Shown: positions 16,264-24,732, numbered from the stretch's first letter. The stretch: 38,816 nt of DNA from Planctomycetota bacterium (GCA_026386955.1 JAPLMQ010000301.1:1-38816); one strand, 5' to 3'. Notes: generated by a model from the letters alone, not told the origin. Program-made: numbers and translations.

Positions 16264-17526
16264 ATGCATCCACTCTCCCCCGCCGCATCGCCCGTCCTCC
16301 ATTCCCTCGCCTCGGTTTTGCTGATCGCCGTCTCACTCCTCGCGATGGCGACCGCGGCCCGCGCGGAATCGGCGGCGACGACCTCGCCATCGACCCAACC
16401 CGCCTCGGCAAAACTCTTCCGTCTCTGGACCTTCGGCGACGCCCATGTCGGCACCGACCTGGCCGCGGGGCGCGAGAGCCTCGCCGACGCGATTCGTCAG
16501 AGCGAAGGCTCGGCCGCTTCCGCGGGCGGCCCCGCGATCCCGTGGGACATCGCCCTCGACGTCGGCGACAACTCAGGCGGCCAAAGCGTCCCCAAGGACG
16601 ACGAGGGCAAGGAGATCGTCCGCCAATTCTCCGCCCTCAAGAACCACCGCCGCGAGCAGGTCTACGACCTCTGCGGCAACCACGACCGCTCGGGCCTGAA
16701 GGAGCCCGAGGCCTGGTGGTTCCGCAAATGGATCGACCCCGAGGGCAAGAGCACCGCCCACTCCGGCGTCGACGCGACGAAGCGCCCCTACCCCATCGAA
16801 GGCACGTGGGAACGCTACTCCTTCCGCGTGGGCAACCTGCTCTTCCTCGTCATGAGCGACATCAACGAGCCCACGCAGAAAATCGGGCGCGGCGAGCTGG
16901 GCGGGAACCCCGCGGGCGTCGTCTCGCAGGCGACCTTCGACTGGTGGAGGAAGATGGTGAACGACAACCCCGAGTCGATCATCATCTGCGCCCATCACTA
17001 TCTGCTGAAGAACACCACCACCGCGACGGGCGACTGGGAAGGCATGATCAAGGACTCGCTGGGCAACTGGAAAAGCGGTTACCACGGCTACAAGGAGAAG
17101 GGCACGCCCATCGGCGCGTCGTACCTCTACTGGGTCGGCTCGAAGCCCGACTCCGGCGCGTTCGAGAATTTCCTCGCGGCGAAAAAGCCGGCCGACGCCC
17201 CGGGCGGGAGCAACGCCGTCGCGATCTGGCTGGGCGGGCACACGCACCCGCTCTCGCCCGACGACAAGGCGGGCGGCAAGGAGCTGATCGCCACCAAGTG
17301 GGGCGTGAACTTCATCAACGTCTGTTCGCTCACGCAGCACCACGAGAACAAGGGCTCGGGCTTCACCACCACGCCCATGAGCAGGCTGCTGACCTTCACG
17401 CCCGGGAGCGACAAGGTGCGCGTGCAGTGCTACATGCACACCAAGGCCTATGCCCCGATCGGCTGGTACGACAAGGCCGAGCGTGTATTGACCCTTCCCC
17501 GCGCCTTCGAGGCCCCCCGCCCATGA
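16264..17526 (+). CDS. Exported calcineurin-like metallophosphoesterase
   Basis: The 420-residue protein has a signal peptide (about 1-35, ending ATAARAES) and then a Thr/Ser/Pro linker. The two-metal phosphoesterase motifs are present: GDAH (58-61), GDN (101-103), GNHD (138-141), HH (244-245) and GHTH (325-328). The substrate is unknown; the family includes phosphodiesterases and phosphomonoesterases. The start ATG at 16264 directly precedes the signal peptide; a longer in-frame reading begins inside the 250-bp palindrome and was rejected. The stop overlaps the sulfatase ATG as ATGA, which implies translational coupling. Confidence 0.88.
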   Translation: MHPLSPAASPVLHSLASVLLIAVSLLAMATAARAESAATTSPSTQPASAKLFRLWTFGDAHVGTDLAAGRESLADAIRQSEGSAASAGGPAIPWDIALDVGDNSGGQSVPKDDEGKEIVRQFSALKNHRREQVYDLCGNHDRSGLKEPEAWWFRKWIDPEGKSTAHSGVDATKRPYPIEGTWERYSFRVGNLLFLVMSDINEPTQKIGRGELGGNPAGVVSQATFDWWRKMVNDNPESIIICAHHYLLKNTTTATGDWEGMIKDSLGNWKSGYHGYKEKGTPIGASYLYWVGSKPDSGAFENFLAAKKPADAPGGSNAVAIWLGGHTHPLSPDDKAGGKELIATKWGVNFINVCSLTQHHENKGSGFTTTPMSRLLTFTPGSDKVRVQCYMHTKAYAPIGWYDKAERVLTLPRAFEAPRP

Positions 17527-18977
17527 CTGAGCGCTCCACAGCGAACCGGCCCAACATCATCCTGATCATGACCGACCAGCAGCGCGGCGACTGCCTCTCG
17601 TGCGAGGGGCACCCGGTGCTGCTCACGCCGAGCATGGACGGCATCGCCGCGCAGGGCACGCGCTTCCGCCGGGCCTACTCGACCTGCCCGGTCTGCATCC
17701 CCGCGCGGCGGAGCCTGCTCTCGGGACAGTTCCCGCAGACGCACGGGCTGGTGGGCTATGCCGAGGGGATCGAGTGGCACCCGGCGGCGACCTTGCCGGG
17801 CACGCTTGCCGACGCGGGCTACCAGAGCGTGCTCATCGGGCGGAGCATGCACCAGCACCCCGGGCGGAAGCGCTACGGCTACGAGCAGATGACCATCTTC
17901 GACCGCGGGGCGGGCGACGACTACGGCGACTTCCTCCGCAGGAACTCCGCGGGCTACGACGCGACCTCCAGCGGCGCCTCCTGGCTGGGCGGGGGCGTGA
18001 TGCACAACGACTGGACCGCGCGCCCGTTCCACCTGCCCGAGCCGATGCACTTCACCAACTGGGTCGTCGACGAATCGCTGCGCTTCCTGCACCAGCGCGA
18101 CCCCTCCTGCCCGCTCTTCCTCACCGTCTCGTTCATCGCCCCGCACCCGCCTTTGCAGCCCCCGGCCTTCTACTTCGAGCGGTACCTGCGCACGGGCGTG
18201 CCCCCGCCCCACATCGGCGATTGGGCCCTGCCGCCCGCGTCGGCGGCCGATTGCGGAGGCGGCGACCCGGTCGCGCCGAGCAAGATCGACCTCCGCGGCG
18301 AGGCGCTGCTCAGCGCCCGCGCCGGCTACTACGGGCTCATCAACCACGTCGACGACCAGATCCGCCGATTGCTCAACTCCGTCGACGGCCTGCCCCGCCT
18401 CGTGGGCGACAACACCGTCGTCCTCTTCACCTCCGACCACGGCGAGATGCTCGGCGACCACCACCAATGGCGCAAGCAACAGGGCTACGAGGCCAGCGCC
18501 CGCGTGCCGCTGCTGGTCCGCGGGCCGCGGTCGATGGGGCTGGCGCAGAACGCCGTGGTCGACGCCCCCGTCTGTCTTGAGGACATCATGCCGACCTGCC
18601 TTGATCTGGCCGGCCTGCCGATCCCCGCGAGCGTCGAGGGGCGGAGTTTGTTGCCCCTGCTCCGCGGCGAGAGGCCCGCCTGGCGCGACCACCTGCACCT
18701 CGAATGCGCGGACAACTTCCACGCCATCACCGACGGGCAGCGGAAATACGTCTGGCTGACCAAGGACGGCCGCGAGCAGTTCTTCGATTTGGCGACGGAC
18801 CCGAATGAGCTGCGCAATCTGGTGGCCGACCCGGCCTGGCGGGAGAGGGCCGCGGCGTGGAGAGGGTTGTTGATCGAGAAACTGAAGGGCCGGCCGGAGG
18901 GGTTCACGGATGGGGAGAGGTTGATCGCGGGGAGGCCGTACAGGTCGGCGCTGCCGCATGCGGGGAGGAAGGGTTGA
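17523..18977 (+). CDS. Sulfatase, formylglycine (Cys) type
   Basis: The protein has 484 residues. The sulfatase signature C58-I-P-A-R62, in the context TCPVCIPARRSLLSG, marks Cys58 for conversion to formylglycine by a separate enzyme. Metal-binding features are present: MTDQQRGD near the N-terminus (16-23) and SDHGEMLGDH in the C-terminal half. There is no signal peptide, in contrast to the coupled upstream phosphoesterase, so it may act in the cytoplasm or use another route. Planctomycetes are rich in such enzymes for sulfated polysaccharides. The substrate cannot be read from the sequence; related phosphonate monoester hydrolases share the fold. Confidence 0.92.
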   Translation: MTERSTANRPNIILIMTDQQRGDCLSCEGHPVLLTPSMDGIAAQGTRFRRAYSTCPVCIPARRSLLSGQFPQTHGLVGYAEGIEWHPAATLPGTLADAGYQSVLIGRSMHQHPGRKRYGYEQMTIFDRGAGDDYGDFLRRNSAGYDATSSGASWLGGGVMHNDWTARPFHLPEPMHFTNWVVDESLRFLHQRDPSCPLFLTVSFIAPHPPLQPPAFYFERYLRTGVPPPHIGDWALPPASAADCGGGDPVAPSKIDLRGEALLSARAGYYGLINHVDDQIRRLLNSVDGLPRLVGDNTVVLFTSDHGEMLGDHHQWRKQQGYEASARVPLLVRGPRSMGLAQNAVVDAPVCLEDIMPTCLDLAGLPIPASVEGRSLLPLLRGERPAWRDHLHLECADNFHAITDGQRKYVWLTKDGREQFFDLATDPNELRNLVADPAWRERAAAWRGLLIEKLKGRPEGFTDGERLIAGRPYRSALPHAGRKG

Positions 18978-18983
18978 GGGGGA

Positions 18984-19029
18984 TTGTTAGCCGGACGCGC
19001 AAGCGACGGAGGTTCTCTTTCCATCAGGC
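18984..19029 (+). repeat. Dispersed repeat family A, copy 2
   Basis: It reads TTGTTAGCCGGACGCGCAAG, CGACGGAGGTTCTC and CATCAGGC, the same order as copy 1. It begins seven bases after the sulfatase stop and is followed directly by two family B units. Confidence 0.75.
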
Positions 19030-19042
19030 TGCCGCATGGTGG

Positions 19043-19095
19043 GAAGACCGCCTAAAGGCGGAACTCCAAACCTAAGACCGCCTGAAGGCGGAGCC
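19043..19095 (+). repeat. Dispersed repeat family B, two tandem units
   Basis: Unit one (19043-19072) is GAAGACCGCCTAAAGGCGGA, ACTCCAAACC. Unit two (19073-19095) is AAGACCGCCTGAAGGCGGAG, CC. Each contains a CCGCC/GGCGG hairpin with a four-base loop. Further copies are at 20334, 22918 and 22964. Confidence 0.8.
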
Positions 19096-19111
19096 CTTGG
19101 ATGTCTCGCCC

Positions 19112-19495
19112 ATGATCGTGAACCTCGTGGCCTGCCACATCCTGACGGGCTGCTTCATGTTCGCCGTCGTGGGTCCGCAGAGGCTGCCGAAATGGGTCTC
19201 GCTGCCCTATCTCTATTTCCTCGGCCTGGGGCTTTGTCTGGCCGCGTTCAGCATGACCAACGCGATCCTGTCCGGCCGCGCCCACGACGTCGAGTCGCGC
19301 GGGTGGTTTTCGACGTATGCGACGATCAGCGGCGGTGCGGCGCTGGTTTTGCTTCTTGGCGCGGGCATTTTCGCCGTGGTCGTCCAACGCCGTCTGTCGA
19401 CGAGGCGGCTCATCATCGGATGCGCTTCGCTATTTCTGGTTTCGCTGTGCGTGATGTTGGCGCTGTCGGAATTCCCCCAGCTCAACTGGTGGTGA
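19112..19495 (+). CDS. Small membrane protein of unknown function
   Basis: The 127-residue protein is mostly hydrophobic, with four likely membrane helices (about 2-20, 33-54, 65-88 and 100-118). Short loops lie between and LPKWVSLPY is in the first cytoplasmic or periplasmic loop. The start ATG at 19112 follows directly after family B repeats; an in-frame TTG at 19097 lies in the repeat and is less likely. No ribosome site stands out. It has no obvious partner: the sulfatase is upstream beyond the repeats and the toxin-antitoxin module is convergent. I do not recognise the family. Confidence 0.6.
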   Translation: MIVNLVACHILTGCFMFAVVGPQRLPKWVSLPYLYFLGLGLCLAAFSMTNAILSGRAHDVESRGWFSTYATISGGAALVLLLGAGIFAVVVQRRLSTRRLIIGCASLFLVSLCVMLALSEFPQLNWW

Positions 19496-19521
19496 CTCAT
19501 CGTCGCGGCACGTCGCCCGCC

Positions 19522-19869
19522 TCACGCCGCGACAGCGATCCGCCCACGGGCACCTCGCCGCTTCGACTTGGCGGGATGGATGACGATGTCGACGTCCTGG
19601 CCCAGCGCGTTGAGGAACCGGAGCAGGCGGTCGATCGAGAAGCCCCGGAGCTTCCCGTGCATGAGCGAGGAGACCTTGGGCTGGTCGACCCCGAGCCGGG
19701 CCGCCGCGGCCTCCTGGTTCAGGCCTTCGCCCCGGATCAACTCGCAGATCGCGTGGGCGATGTGAGCCTTGACAAGCGCCTCGCCGGGGTTGGGCGACTT
19801 GAGGTCGGCGAAGACGTTGCCGCTGCCGCGGACGATGGAGGAGTCACTTTTGCTTTCGGGCTTTTTCAT
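19522..19869 (-). CDS. Antitoxin of HigA/XRE type, copy 1
   Basis: The 115-residue protein has a helix-turn-helix around 47-72 (GLNQEAAAARLGVDQPKVSS) followed by RLLRFLNALGQDVDIVI, a common HigA/XRE antitoxin end. The basic C-terminal tail is KSKRRGARGR. It should neutralise the upstream toxin and repress the operon by binding the palindrome at the promoter. The ATG at 19869 lies 26 bases inside the toxin gene, a coupled arrangement. It differs from the copy at 24733-25080 at only eight positions, seven of them in the first 27 residues. Confidence 0.88.
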   Translation of the reverse strand: MKKPESKSDSSIVRGSGNVFADLKSPNPGEALVKAHIAHAICELIRGEGLNQEAAAARLGVDQPKVSSLMHGKLRGFSIDRLLRFLNALGQDVDIVIHPAKSKRRGARGRIAVAA

Positions 19870-20245
19870 GGGCTGCGGTCCACTTTTCGTAGTGCGTCTT
19901 GGCGAGCGCAAGCCGGGTGTCGACGAGGTCGATGTCGCGCTGCGGAGTCTTGATGCCCGTTTTCGACTTCTTCTGAAACACGTGGAGGACGTAGACGGCC
20001 TCCTTGAACTTCACCGTGTAGACCGCTCTGAACGTGTCGCCATCCGAATCCTCGACGACCTCCAAGACTCCCGCCCCCTTGTATCCCTTCATCGGCTTGA
20101 CGGCGACGTGCATTCCGCCCATCTGCGCCTGGAACAAGGCGAATCCGATCGCGTCGCGAACCGCCTCCGAAAAGGAGCGGAGATCGTCGAGCGACGAGGC
20201 GATCCAAAACACGGGCTTGGGTTCGTGGCCGCCTGGCTTGCTCAT
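19844..20245 (-). CDS. Toxin of HigB/RelE type (phage Gp49-like), copy 1
   Basis: The 133-residue protein has the features of the Gp49-like HigB group: VFWIASSLDDLRSFSEAVRD at the start, a central GAGVLEVVED and TFRAVYTVKF, and VYVLHVFQKKSKTGIKTP near the end. Such proteins fold like RelE and cut mRNA on the ribosome. Toxin before antitoxin is the order seen in HigBA. The start ATG at 20245 has no ribosome site and lies eight bases after a TATAAT box, so the mRNA may have no leader. It is about 82 percent identical by eye to the copy at 25055-25456. Confidence 0.87.
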   Translation of the reverse strand: MSKPGGHEPKPVFWIASSLDDLRSFSEAVRDAIGFALFQAQMGGMHVAVKPMKGYKGAGVLEVVEDSDGDTFRAVYTVKFKEAVYVLHVFQKKSKTGIKTPQRDIDLVDTRLALAKTHYEKWTAAHEKARKQK

Positions 20246-20246
20246 T

Positions 20247-20282
20247 CATGCCAATTATAGCATGCCGCAGAGTCAAAGGCGA
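20247..20282 (-). promoter_or_regulatory. Promoter and operator of toxin-antitoxin copy 1
   Basis: On the minus strand TCGCCT (20282-20277), a 17-base spacer and TATAAT (20259-20254) form a promoter. The -10 lies in a palindrome with arms CATGC and GCATG (20247-20264). Binding there would block polymerase, as expected for antitoxin self-repression. The predicted transcript starts one or two bases before the ATG. Confidence 0.7.
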
Positions 20283-20333
20283 CGCAAGGATGGGATTGGA
20301 GCCTGCTGCGTTCAGGGAACCTCCAGCCTGCGC

Positions 20334-20363
20334 GAAGACCGCCTGAAGGCGGAACTCCGAACC
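20334..20363 (+). repeat. Dispersed repeat family B, copy 3
   Basis: GAAGACCGCCTGAAGGCGGA followed by ACTCCGAACC, between toxin-antitoxin copy 1 and the NfeD-like gene. The stretch 20284-20489 shows nothing else apart from a ribosome site for the next gene. Confidence 0.8.
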
Positions 20364-20489
20364 CAAGCCAACTCTCGACGCCCCCGGCCCGACACGTTAC
20401 GCTTTGCATGGCCTTGGCGGTGGGTGGCCGGCGACTGTCCGGCGAGTGCGCGTGCGGTCGCATCGTCGCAACAAAGGAAGGGTCCGGGC

Positions 20490-21056
20490 GTGTTGATCTT
20501 CCTGGCGCTGGCGTTCTCCGGGTTCGTCATCCTCGTCGCCGGGGCCTTCATGGGCCACGACCACGAGCACGACGCCCATTTCGACCATGACGCCGGGCAC
20601 GACCACGACGCCGGCCACGGCGAGCCCACCGTCAGCATCTTCTCGCTCAAGGTCGTCGGCGCGTTCCTCATGGCCTTCGGCTGCGGCGGGGCCGGGGCCC
20701 GCGGCTACAACTGGGGCTTCCTCGAATCCTCGCTCATCGGCCTGGGCCTGGGCTTCTGCCTCGGCGGCTTCATGTACCTGCTCCTGCGGATGCTCTACTC
20801 GCAGCAGTCCGATTCGCTGGTCGCCACCGACCAGGCCGTCGGGGCGAGCGGCGTCGTGACCGTGGAGATCGGCCCGTCCTCCGTCGGCAGCGTCAACATC
20901 AACCTCGCGGGCCAGTCGCGCACCTACCTCGCCCGGTCGGCCAAGGGAACGAGCATCCCCAAGGGGACGGAGATCACCGTGGTCCGCACGAACGGGAGCG
21001 AGCTGGTCGTCGAGGCCGTCGCGGCTCCCGCTCCGGGCAACAACGAACCACGTTGA
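20490..21056 (+). CDS. NfeD-like membrane protein with His/Asp-rich loop
   Basis: The 188-residue protein starts at GTG 20490, eight bases after AAAGGAAGG. Membrane helices are at about 2-20, 52-70 and 79-100. A soluble OB-like domain (115-178) follows, with the VATDQAVGASGVVTVEIGP and ITVVRTNGSELVVE strands common in NfeD C-terminal domains. Between helices one and two (22-44) is a run of eight His alternating with Asp (HDHEHDAHFDHD, then GHDHDAGH), which may bind metal. NfeD proteins usually sit beside flotillin/SPFH proteins, as here: the flotillin begins 97 bases downstream. A role in membrane microdomains is inferred from that pairing. Confidence 0.82.
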   Translation: MLIFLALAFSGFVILVAGAFMGHDHEHDAHFDHDAGHDHDAGHGEPTVSIFSLKVVGAFLMAFGCGGAGARGYNWGFLESSLIGLGLGFCLGGFMYLLLRMLYSQQSDSLVATDQAVGASGVVTVEIGPSSVGSVNINLAGQSRTYLARSAKGTSIPKGTEITVVRTNGSELVVEAVAAPAPGNNEPR

Positions 21057-21153
21057 ACGCCCGCGCTGAACTCGCAAGCTGAACCGCAGGGCTGAACACG
21101 CACGTCGACTCCCGAACCGATCCGGCGGCCATTTTCCAACAAGAGAAAAACCC

Positions 21154-22869
21154 ATGCCCAATCTCCTCAATTACATCATCCCCGTGCTCATCGTCATGGC
21201 GACGGTGGCCTTCTTCATCGGGCTCAAGGTCGCCGTCTCGCGGTACAAGAAGGTTCCGCCGGGCCGGGTGGGCATCTTCTACGGCATGAAGTACAGGCAG
21301 GTCGACGGGCGCGAGCGCGGGTTCCTGGTGATGTCGGGCGGCGGGCGCGTGCAGCGGCCGCTGCTCGAGGGATACCTCGAGATCCCCACCACCGCGTTCC
21401 AGGTCGAGATCAACGAGAGCGGCATCCCCAACAAGGACAACGTCAAGCTCACCGTCCCGGGCGTCGCGACCTGCAAGATCTCCACCATCCCCGAGAACCT
21501 CACCAAGGCCATCGACGCCCTGGTCGACAAGCTCACGCAGGAGAACGGGCCCAAGCACGGCGTGACCGACTCGAACCCCATCGAGGAGTTCGTCCGCAAC
21601 ATCCTCAAGGGGCACCTGCGCTCGATCATCGGCAAGCTCGACATCAACGAGCTGCTGCGCAACCGCGACGAGTTCAACAAGCGCGTCGTCGAGGAGTCGG
21701 CCGCGGAGCTGGCGGGCTTCGGCATCGAGCTTATGAACCTGGTGATCCAGGACATCATCGACGCCGAGGGCTACATCGACGCGCTGGGCAGGCGGGCGGT
21801 GGCGGACGCGAAGGCGGAGGCGGAGATCAAGGTGGCGGAGGCGAACCGCAACAAGGAGGTGGCGGTCTCGAACGCGAACCGCGAGGCCTCGCTGGTGAAG
21901 GCGGACAACGACGCGAAGGTGGCGGAGGCGAACAAGGAGCGCGACCTGAAGATCGCGGGGTACAAGAAGGAGACGGAGACCAAGAAGGCCGAGGCGGAGA
22001 TGGCGGGCGAGATCGCCCAGGCGGCGCAGCAGCAGACGCTGCGGGTGGCGGAGGCGCAGCGCGACGCGAAGGCGGCCGAGGCGCAGATCCAGGTGCAGGA
22101 GAAGGAGGCCCAGCGCAAGGAGAAGGAGCTGGAGGTGACGATCATCAAGCCGGCGGAGGCGCAGCGGCGCGCGGTGGTGATCAACGCCGAGGCGGCGAAG
22201 AGCCAGTTGATCCTGCAGGCCGAGGCCTCGCGCGACGCCGCGCAGTTCAGCCGGCAGGCGACTGTCGCCGCGGGCCAGGCCGAGGCCGACGTGATCAAGG
22301 CCAAGCTGGTCGCGAAGGCGGAGGGCGACGCGGCGAGCGCCCGGGCGACGCTGGTCGCGCAGGCGGAGGGCACCGAGCGGCTCAACGCCGCGCTGGCGAA
22401 CATGACCGACGCCGCCAAGCTCATCCTCATCCTCGACCGCTTGCCGCTGCTCTTGGAGAAGGGCGGCGACGCGGGCTCGAAGGTGCTGGGCTCGATGTTC
22501 ACCCCCATCGCCGCGGGGCTGGGGGCGATCGACTCCATCCGCATCGTCGACATGGGCGGCAGCGGCAACGGCGTGAGCAAGATGTCCGGCTTGGTGACCG
22601 ACACCGTCTTCCAGGTCCTCGGCCAGCTCAAGGCCAAGGGCATCGACATCAAGGCCCTGGCGACGAAGGCGGGCCTCAACATCGACGGGCTGGAGACGCT
22701 GCTCGACGGCGTCGCGCCGACGGGGGACAAGGCGTCGAAGGCGGAGAAGGGCGACGGCGTGGTGGTCGCGGAGTTGGAGGATGGGCCGACGACGACGGGC
22801 AAGCAGACGCCGCCGCCTCCGCAGCCGCCGCACAACCAGCCGCCCAAGCCCGGCAAGCCGCAGGCGTGA
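21154..22869 (+). CDS. Flotillin-like SPFH-domain protein
   Basis: The 571-residue protein has an N-terminal membrane helix (about 5-27) and an SPFH/band 7 domain (about 30-210, including VPPGRVGIFYG and ELAGFGIELMNLVIQDI). A long Ala/Glu/Lys/Gln-rich coiled-coil region (215-400) holds repeated AEA and AEAQR units. The C-terminal part is a small hydrophobic region and a Pro/Gln tail (last 20 residues). It resembles FloT/YqiK proteins that scaffold membrane microdomains. It is probably co-transcribed with the NfeD-like gene. The only ribosome site is a weak AAGAGAAA. The tail is longer than usual. Confidence 0.9.
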   Translation: MPNLLNYIIPVLIVMATVAFFIGLKVAVSRYKKVPPGRVGIFYGMKYRQVDGRERGFLVMSGGGRVQRPLLEGYLEIPTTAFQVEINESGIPNKDNVKLTVPGVATCKISTIPENLTKAIDALVDKLTQENGPKHGVTDSNPIEEFVRNILKGHLRSIIGKLDINELLRNRDEFNKRVVEESAAELAGFGIELMNLVIQDIIDAEGYIDALGRRAVADAKAEAEIKVAEANRNKEVAVSNANREASLVKADNDAKVAEANKERDLKIAGYKKETETKKAEAEMAGEIAQAAQQQTLRVAEAQRDAKAAEAQIQVQEKEAQRKEKELEVTIIKPAEAQRRAVVINAEAAKSQLILQAEASRDAAQFSRQATVAAGQAEADVIKAKLVAKAEGDAASARATLVAQAEGTERLNAALANMTDAAKLILILDRLPLLLEKGGDAGSKVLGSMFTPIAAGLGAIDSIRIVDMGGSGNGVSKMSGLVTDTVFQVLGQLKAKGIDIKALATKAGLNIDGLETLLDGVAPTGDKASKAEKGDGVVVAELEDGPTTTGKQTPPPPQPPHNQPPKPGKPQA

Positions 22870-22917
22870 GGTGAGGGGGGCGGGGTGTGTTGTTTCTGGC
22901 GCTGACGGAATGAAAGC

Positions 22918-22988
22918 GAACACCGCCTAAAGACGGAACTCCGAACCAAAGGCCGCGCCGTTGGGAGTTCCGCCTTTAGGCGGTCTTC
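22918..22988. repeat. Inverted pair of family B repeats between convergent genes
   Basis: A plus-oriented copy (22918-22947) and a minus-oriented copy (22964-22988) face each other with 16 bases between. Together they can form a stem of more than 20 bp, with one mismatch in the CCTAAAG(A/G)CGG core. The site lies between the flotillin stop and the convergent lipoprotein stop, so it may end transcription in both directions, although no T-run follows. Confidence 0.7.
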
Positions 22989-23046
22989 GTATTCTCTCGC
23001 GCACGTCCTTGCGCCATGAACGCAACCCCGACGCAACGCGCCCCGC

Positions 23047-24078
23047 TCAGTGCCGGCGCTTGCTCGACGTCGTGGTCTTCTTCGCGGGCACGCCCTTCTT
23101 GGGCGTCGTCGGCTGCGGCGGCTTGGTCAGTTGCGAGCCCTCCGGCTTGGTCGGGGGCGTCGTCGCGCCCTTGAGGCGCTCCTCGACCCACTGCTGCACC
23201 GGCGCGGGCGGGAAGGTCGAGTAACCCTCGAGGTCGCGCTCGGCCGAGGGGACGACGACGGTGTTGAAATTCGGATCGGCGAAGATCATCACCTGCGCCA
23301 CCGCCTCGGGCTGCCCGGGCTTCGCGGGGGCCTTCAGGTCGATCGTGCCCCACGGGGCAGGCAGCGTCGGCGAGCCCAAGCCGCCACCGGAGTTGAACGC
23401 GCCGAAGGTGTAGACGCCCCCGGCGATGCCATCGCCCAGGAGCTTCTGCAACTGCGAGCGCTGCGACTCCGTCAGGTCGCGCTTCGCCCCGCCGGCCTTG
23501 GCGACGCTCACTGTGAGCCGCTTGTCGCCCAGCTTCGAGGCGAGCTGCCCCTGCAGGAGCTTCTTGGCGGCGGCGAGCGCCTGCGGAGGCGTGATCGTCA
23601 CGGGCTCGGGCGGAGGCGTGACCAGCGGGCCCCAGCCCAGGTCGGCCCGGGCGACGACGCGCGGCTGCCCGTCGACGCTGCCGACCACCAGCACATCGCG
23701 GTGCCGGTGCTGCCGGTCGCGCCGGACCCAGAGGCAGCCGAGCCCTTCGGGCATGCCGCGCTCCACGGCGTCCCACCCCGTGCCGGGATGATCGATCCGC
23801 AGCCGGGCGATGTCGCCACGGGTGAAGAAGACGACCTGCTCGAGCCCCATGCCCGCGAGGTCCTCCGTGCGGGCCGGAGGCAGGCCGGTGGGGATCGTCG
23901 CCGCCTTCTCCGAGACGTAGGGCGACGCCTCCTTCGCGGGCGGGTTGGCGCCCAGGTGGCGCACGACGGCGATGGCGACCTCCTGGGGCGTCGTCGGCGC
24001 CGAGGCCGAGGGTCCGCAGCCGTTCAGGCCCATGGCGGCGAGGCATAGCAACAGGGGAAGCGGGTTTCTCTTGATCAT
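23047..24078 (-). CDS. Lipoprotein of unknown function
   Basis: The 343-residue protein begins MIKRNPLPLLLCLAAMGLNG and then Cys21, a lipoprotein signal with LNGC at the lipobox, so it should be lipid-anchored in the periplasm or outer membrane. The mature protein has no recognised domain; it includes LTESQRSQLQKLLGDG and a C-terminal Pro/Thr/Lys-rich tail ending KRRH. Pro-rich stretches occur near 155-165. The ribosome site is weak. It lies 87 bases after the membrane protein at 24166-24693 and may share its transcript. Confidence 0.8.
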   Translation of the reverse strand: MIKRNPLPLLLCLAAMGLNGCGPSASAPTTPQEVAIAVVRHLGANPPAKEASPYVSEKAATIPTGLPPARTEDLAGMGLEQVVFFTRGDIARLRIDHPGTGWDAVERGMPEGLGCLWVRRDRQHRHRDVLVVGSVDGQPRVVARADLGWGPLVTPPPEPVTITPPQALAAAKKLLQGQLASKLGDKRLTVSVAKAGGAKRDLTESQRSQLQKLLGDGIAGGVYTFGAFNSGGGLGSPTLPAPWGTIDLKAPAKPGQPEAVAQVMIFADPNFNTVVVPSAERDLEGYSTFPPAPVQQWVEERLKGATTPPTKPEGSQLTKPPQPTTPKKGVPAKKTTTSSKRRH

Positions 24079-24165
24079 GGGTGCGCACCGTTTGGAAGGG
24101 AATCGGATGGGTTCACTATACATCGGCGGCGGCAACGACCGCGACAACGATGGTGTGGGATTTCG

Positions 24166-24693
24166 TCAGTCCCGCCGCGCCGACCCGTCCGAGGCCGCGG
24201 CCGTTCCGCGCTCCAACGCCTTCGTCCACCGCCAGGCCAACATCAGCGGGAGCGAGCCGAACAGGCCGAACGAGCAGTCGATCAGCCGCCAGCCGAGCGG
24301 GATGCCGCGGACCTCGCCGGCGACGAGGGCGAGGGGGACCACCGCGGCGCAGGCGATCAGCCCGAAGTGGATCACCCAGACATTGCGGACCGGGTCGCGG
24401 ATCGGCCCCCAGAAGACGACGGCGATGACCAGGTGGGCGAAGGCCAGCCAGTCGGTGCCGTAGGCGAGGAAGGGGTAGCGTTGGTTGGTGTCGGCCAAGC
24501 CGTCGCGCACCGTCCGCAGCCAGCGGGCGAGGGCCGAGGGGTCGTCGGACCCGAACATCCCCGCCAGCCAGCGCACCTCGGCCTCGAGCGGGAAGGCGGT
24601 GAGCCCGCTGACGACCAAGCCGGCCACGAAGAGCGCGAGGATGACGCGGATCCTCAGGAGCGTTCGGCGGGAGGCAGCGTCGAGGGTGGGCAT
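24166..24693 (-). CDS. Integral membrane protein of unknown function
   Basis: The 175-residue protein has four likely membrane helices: about 15-35, 78-97, 105-126 and 137-155. A conserved-looking loop with WLAGMFG and DTNQRYPFLAYGTDWLAFAH lies between helices one and two. The C-terminus is basic and cytoplasmic. I do not recognise a function. It follows the antitoxin of copy 2 by 39 bases on the same strand, so read-through from the toxin-antitoxin promoter is possible. Confidence 0.75.
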   Translation of the reverse strand: MPTLDAASRRTLLRIRVILALFVAGLVVSGLTAFPLEAEVRWLAGMFGSDDPSALARWLRTVRDGLADTNQRYPFLAYGTDWLAFAHLVIAVVFWGPIRDPVRNVWVIHFGLIACAAVVPLALVAGEVRGIPLGWRLIDCSFGLFGSLPLMLAWRWTKALERGTAAASDGSARRD

Positions 24694-24732
24694 GGGCGAC
24701 TCTTCGGACGAGCGGGAACCCCGACGTCCGAC

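Noticed and set aside
19043..22988. CRISPR-like array from the repeated units
   Set aside because: Units occur singly or in pairs at irregular distances in both orientations, with no regular spacers and no cas genes.
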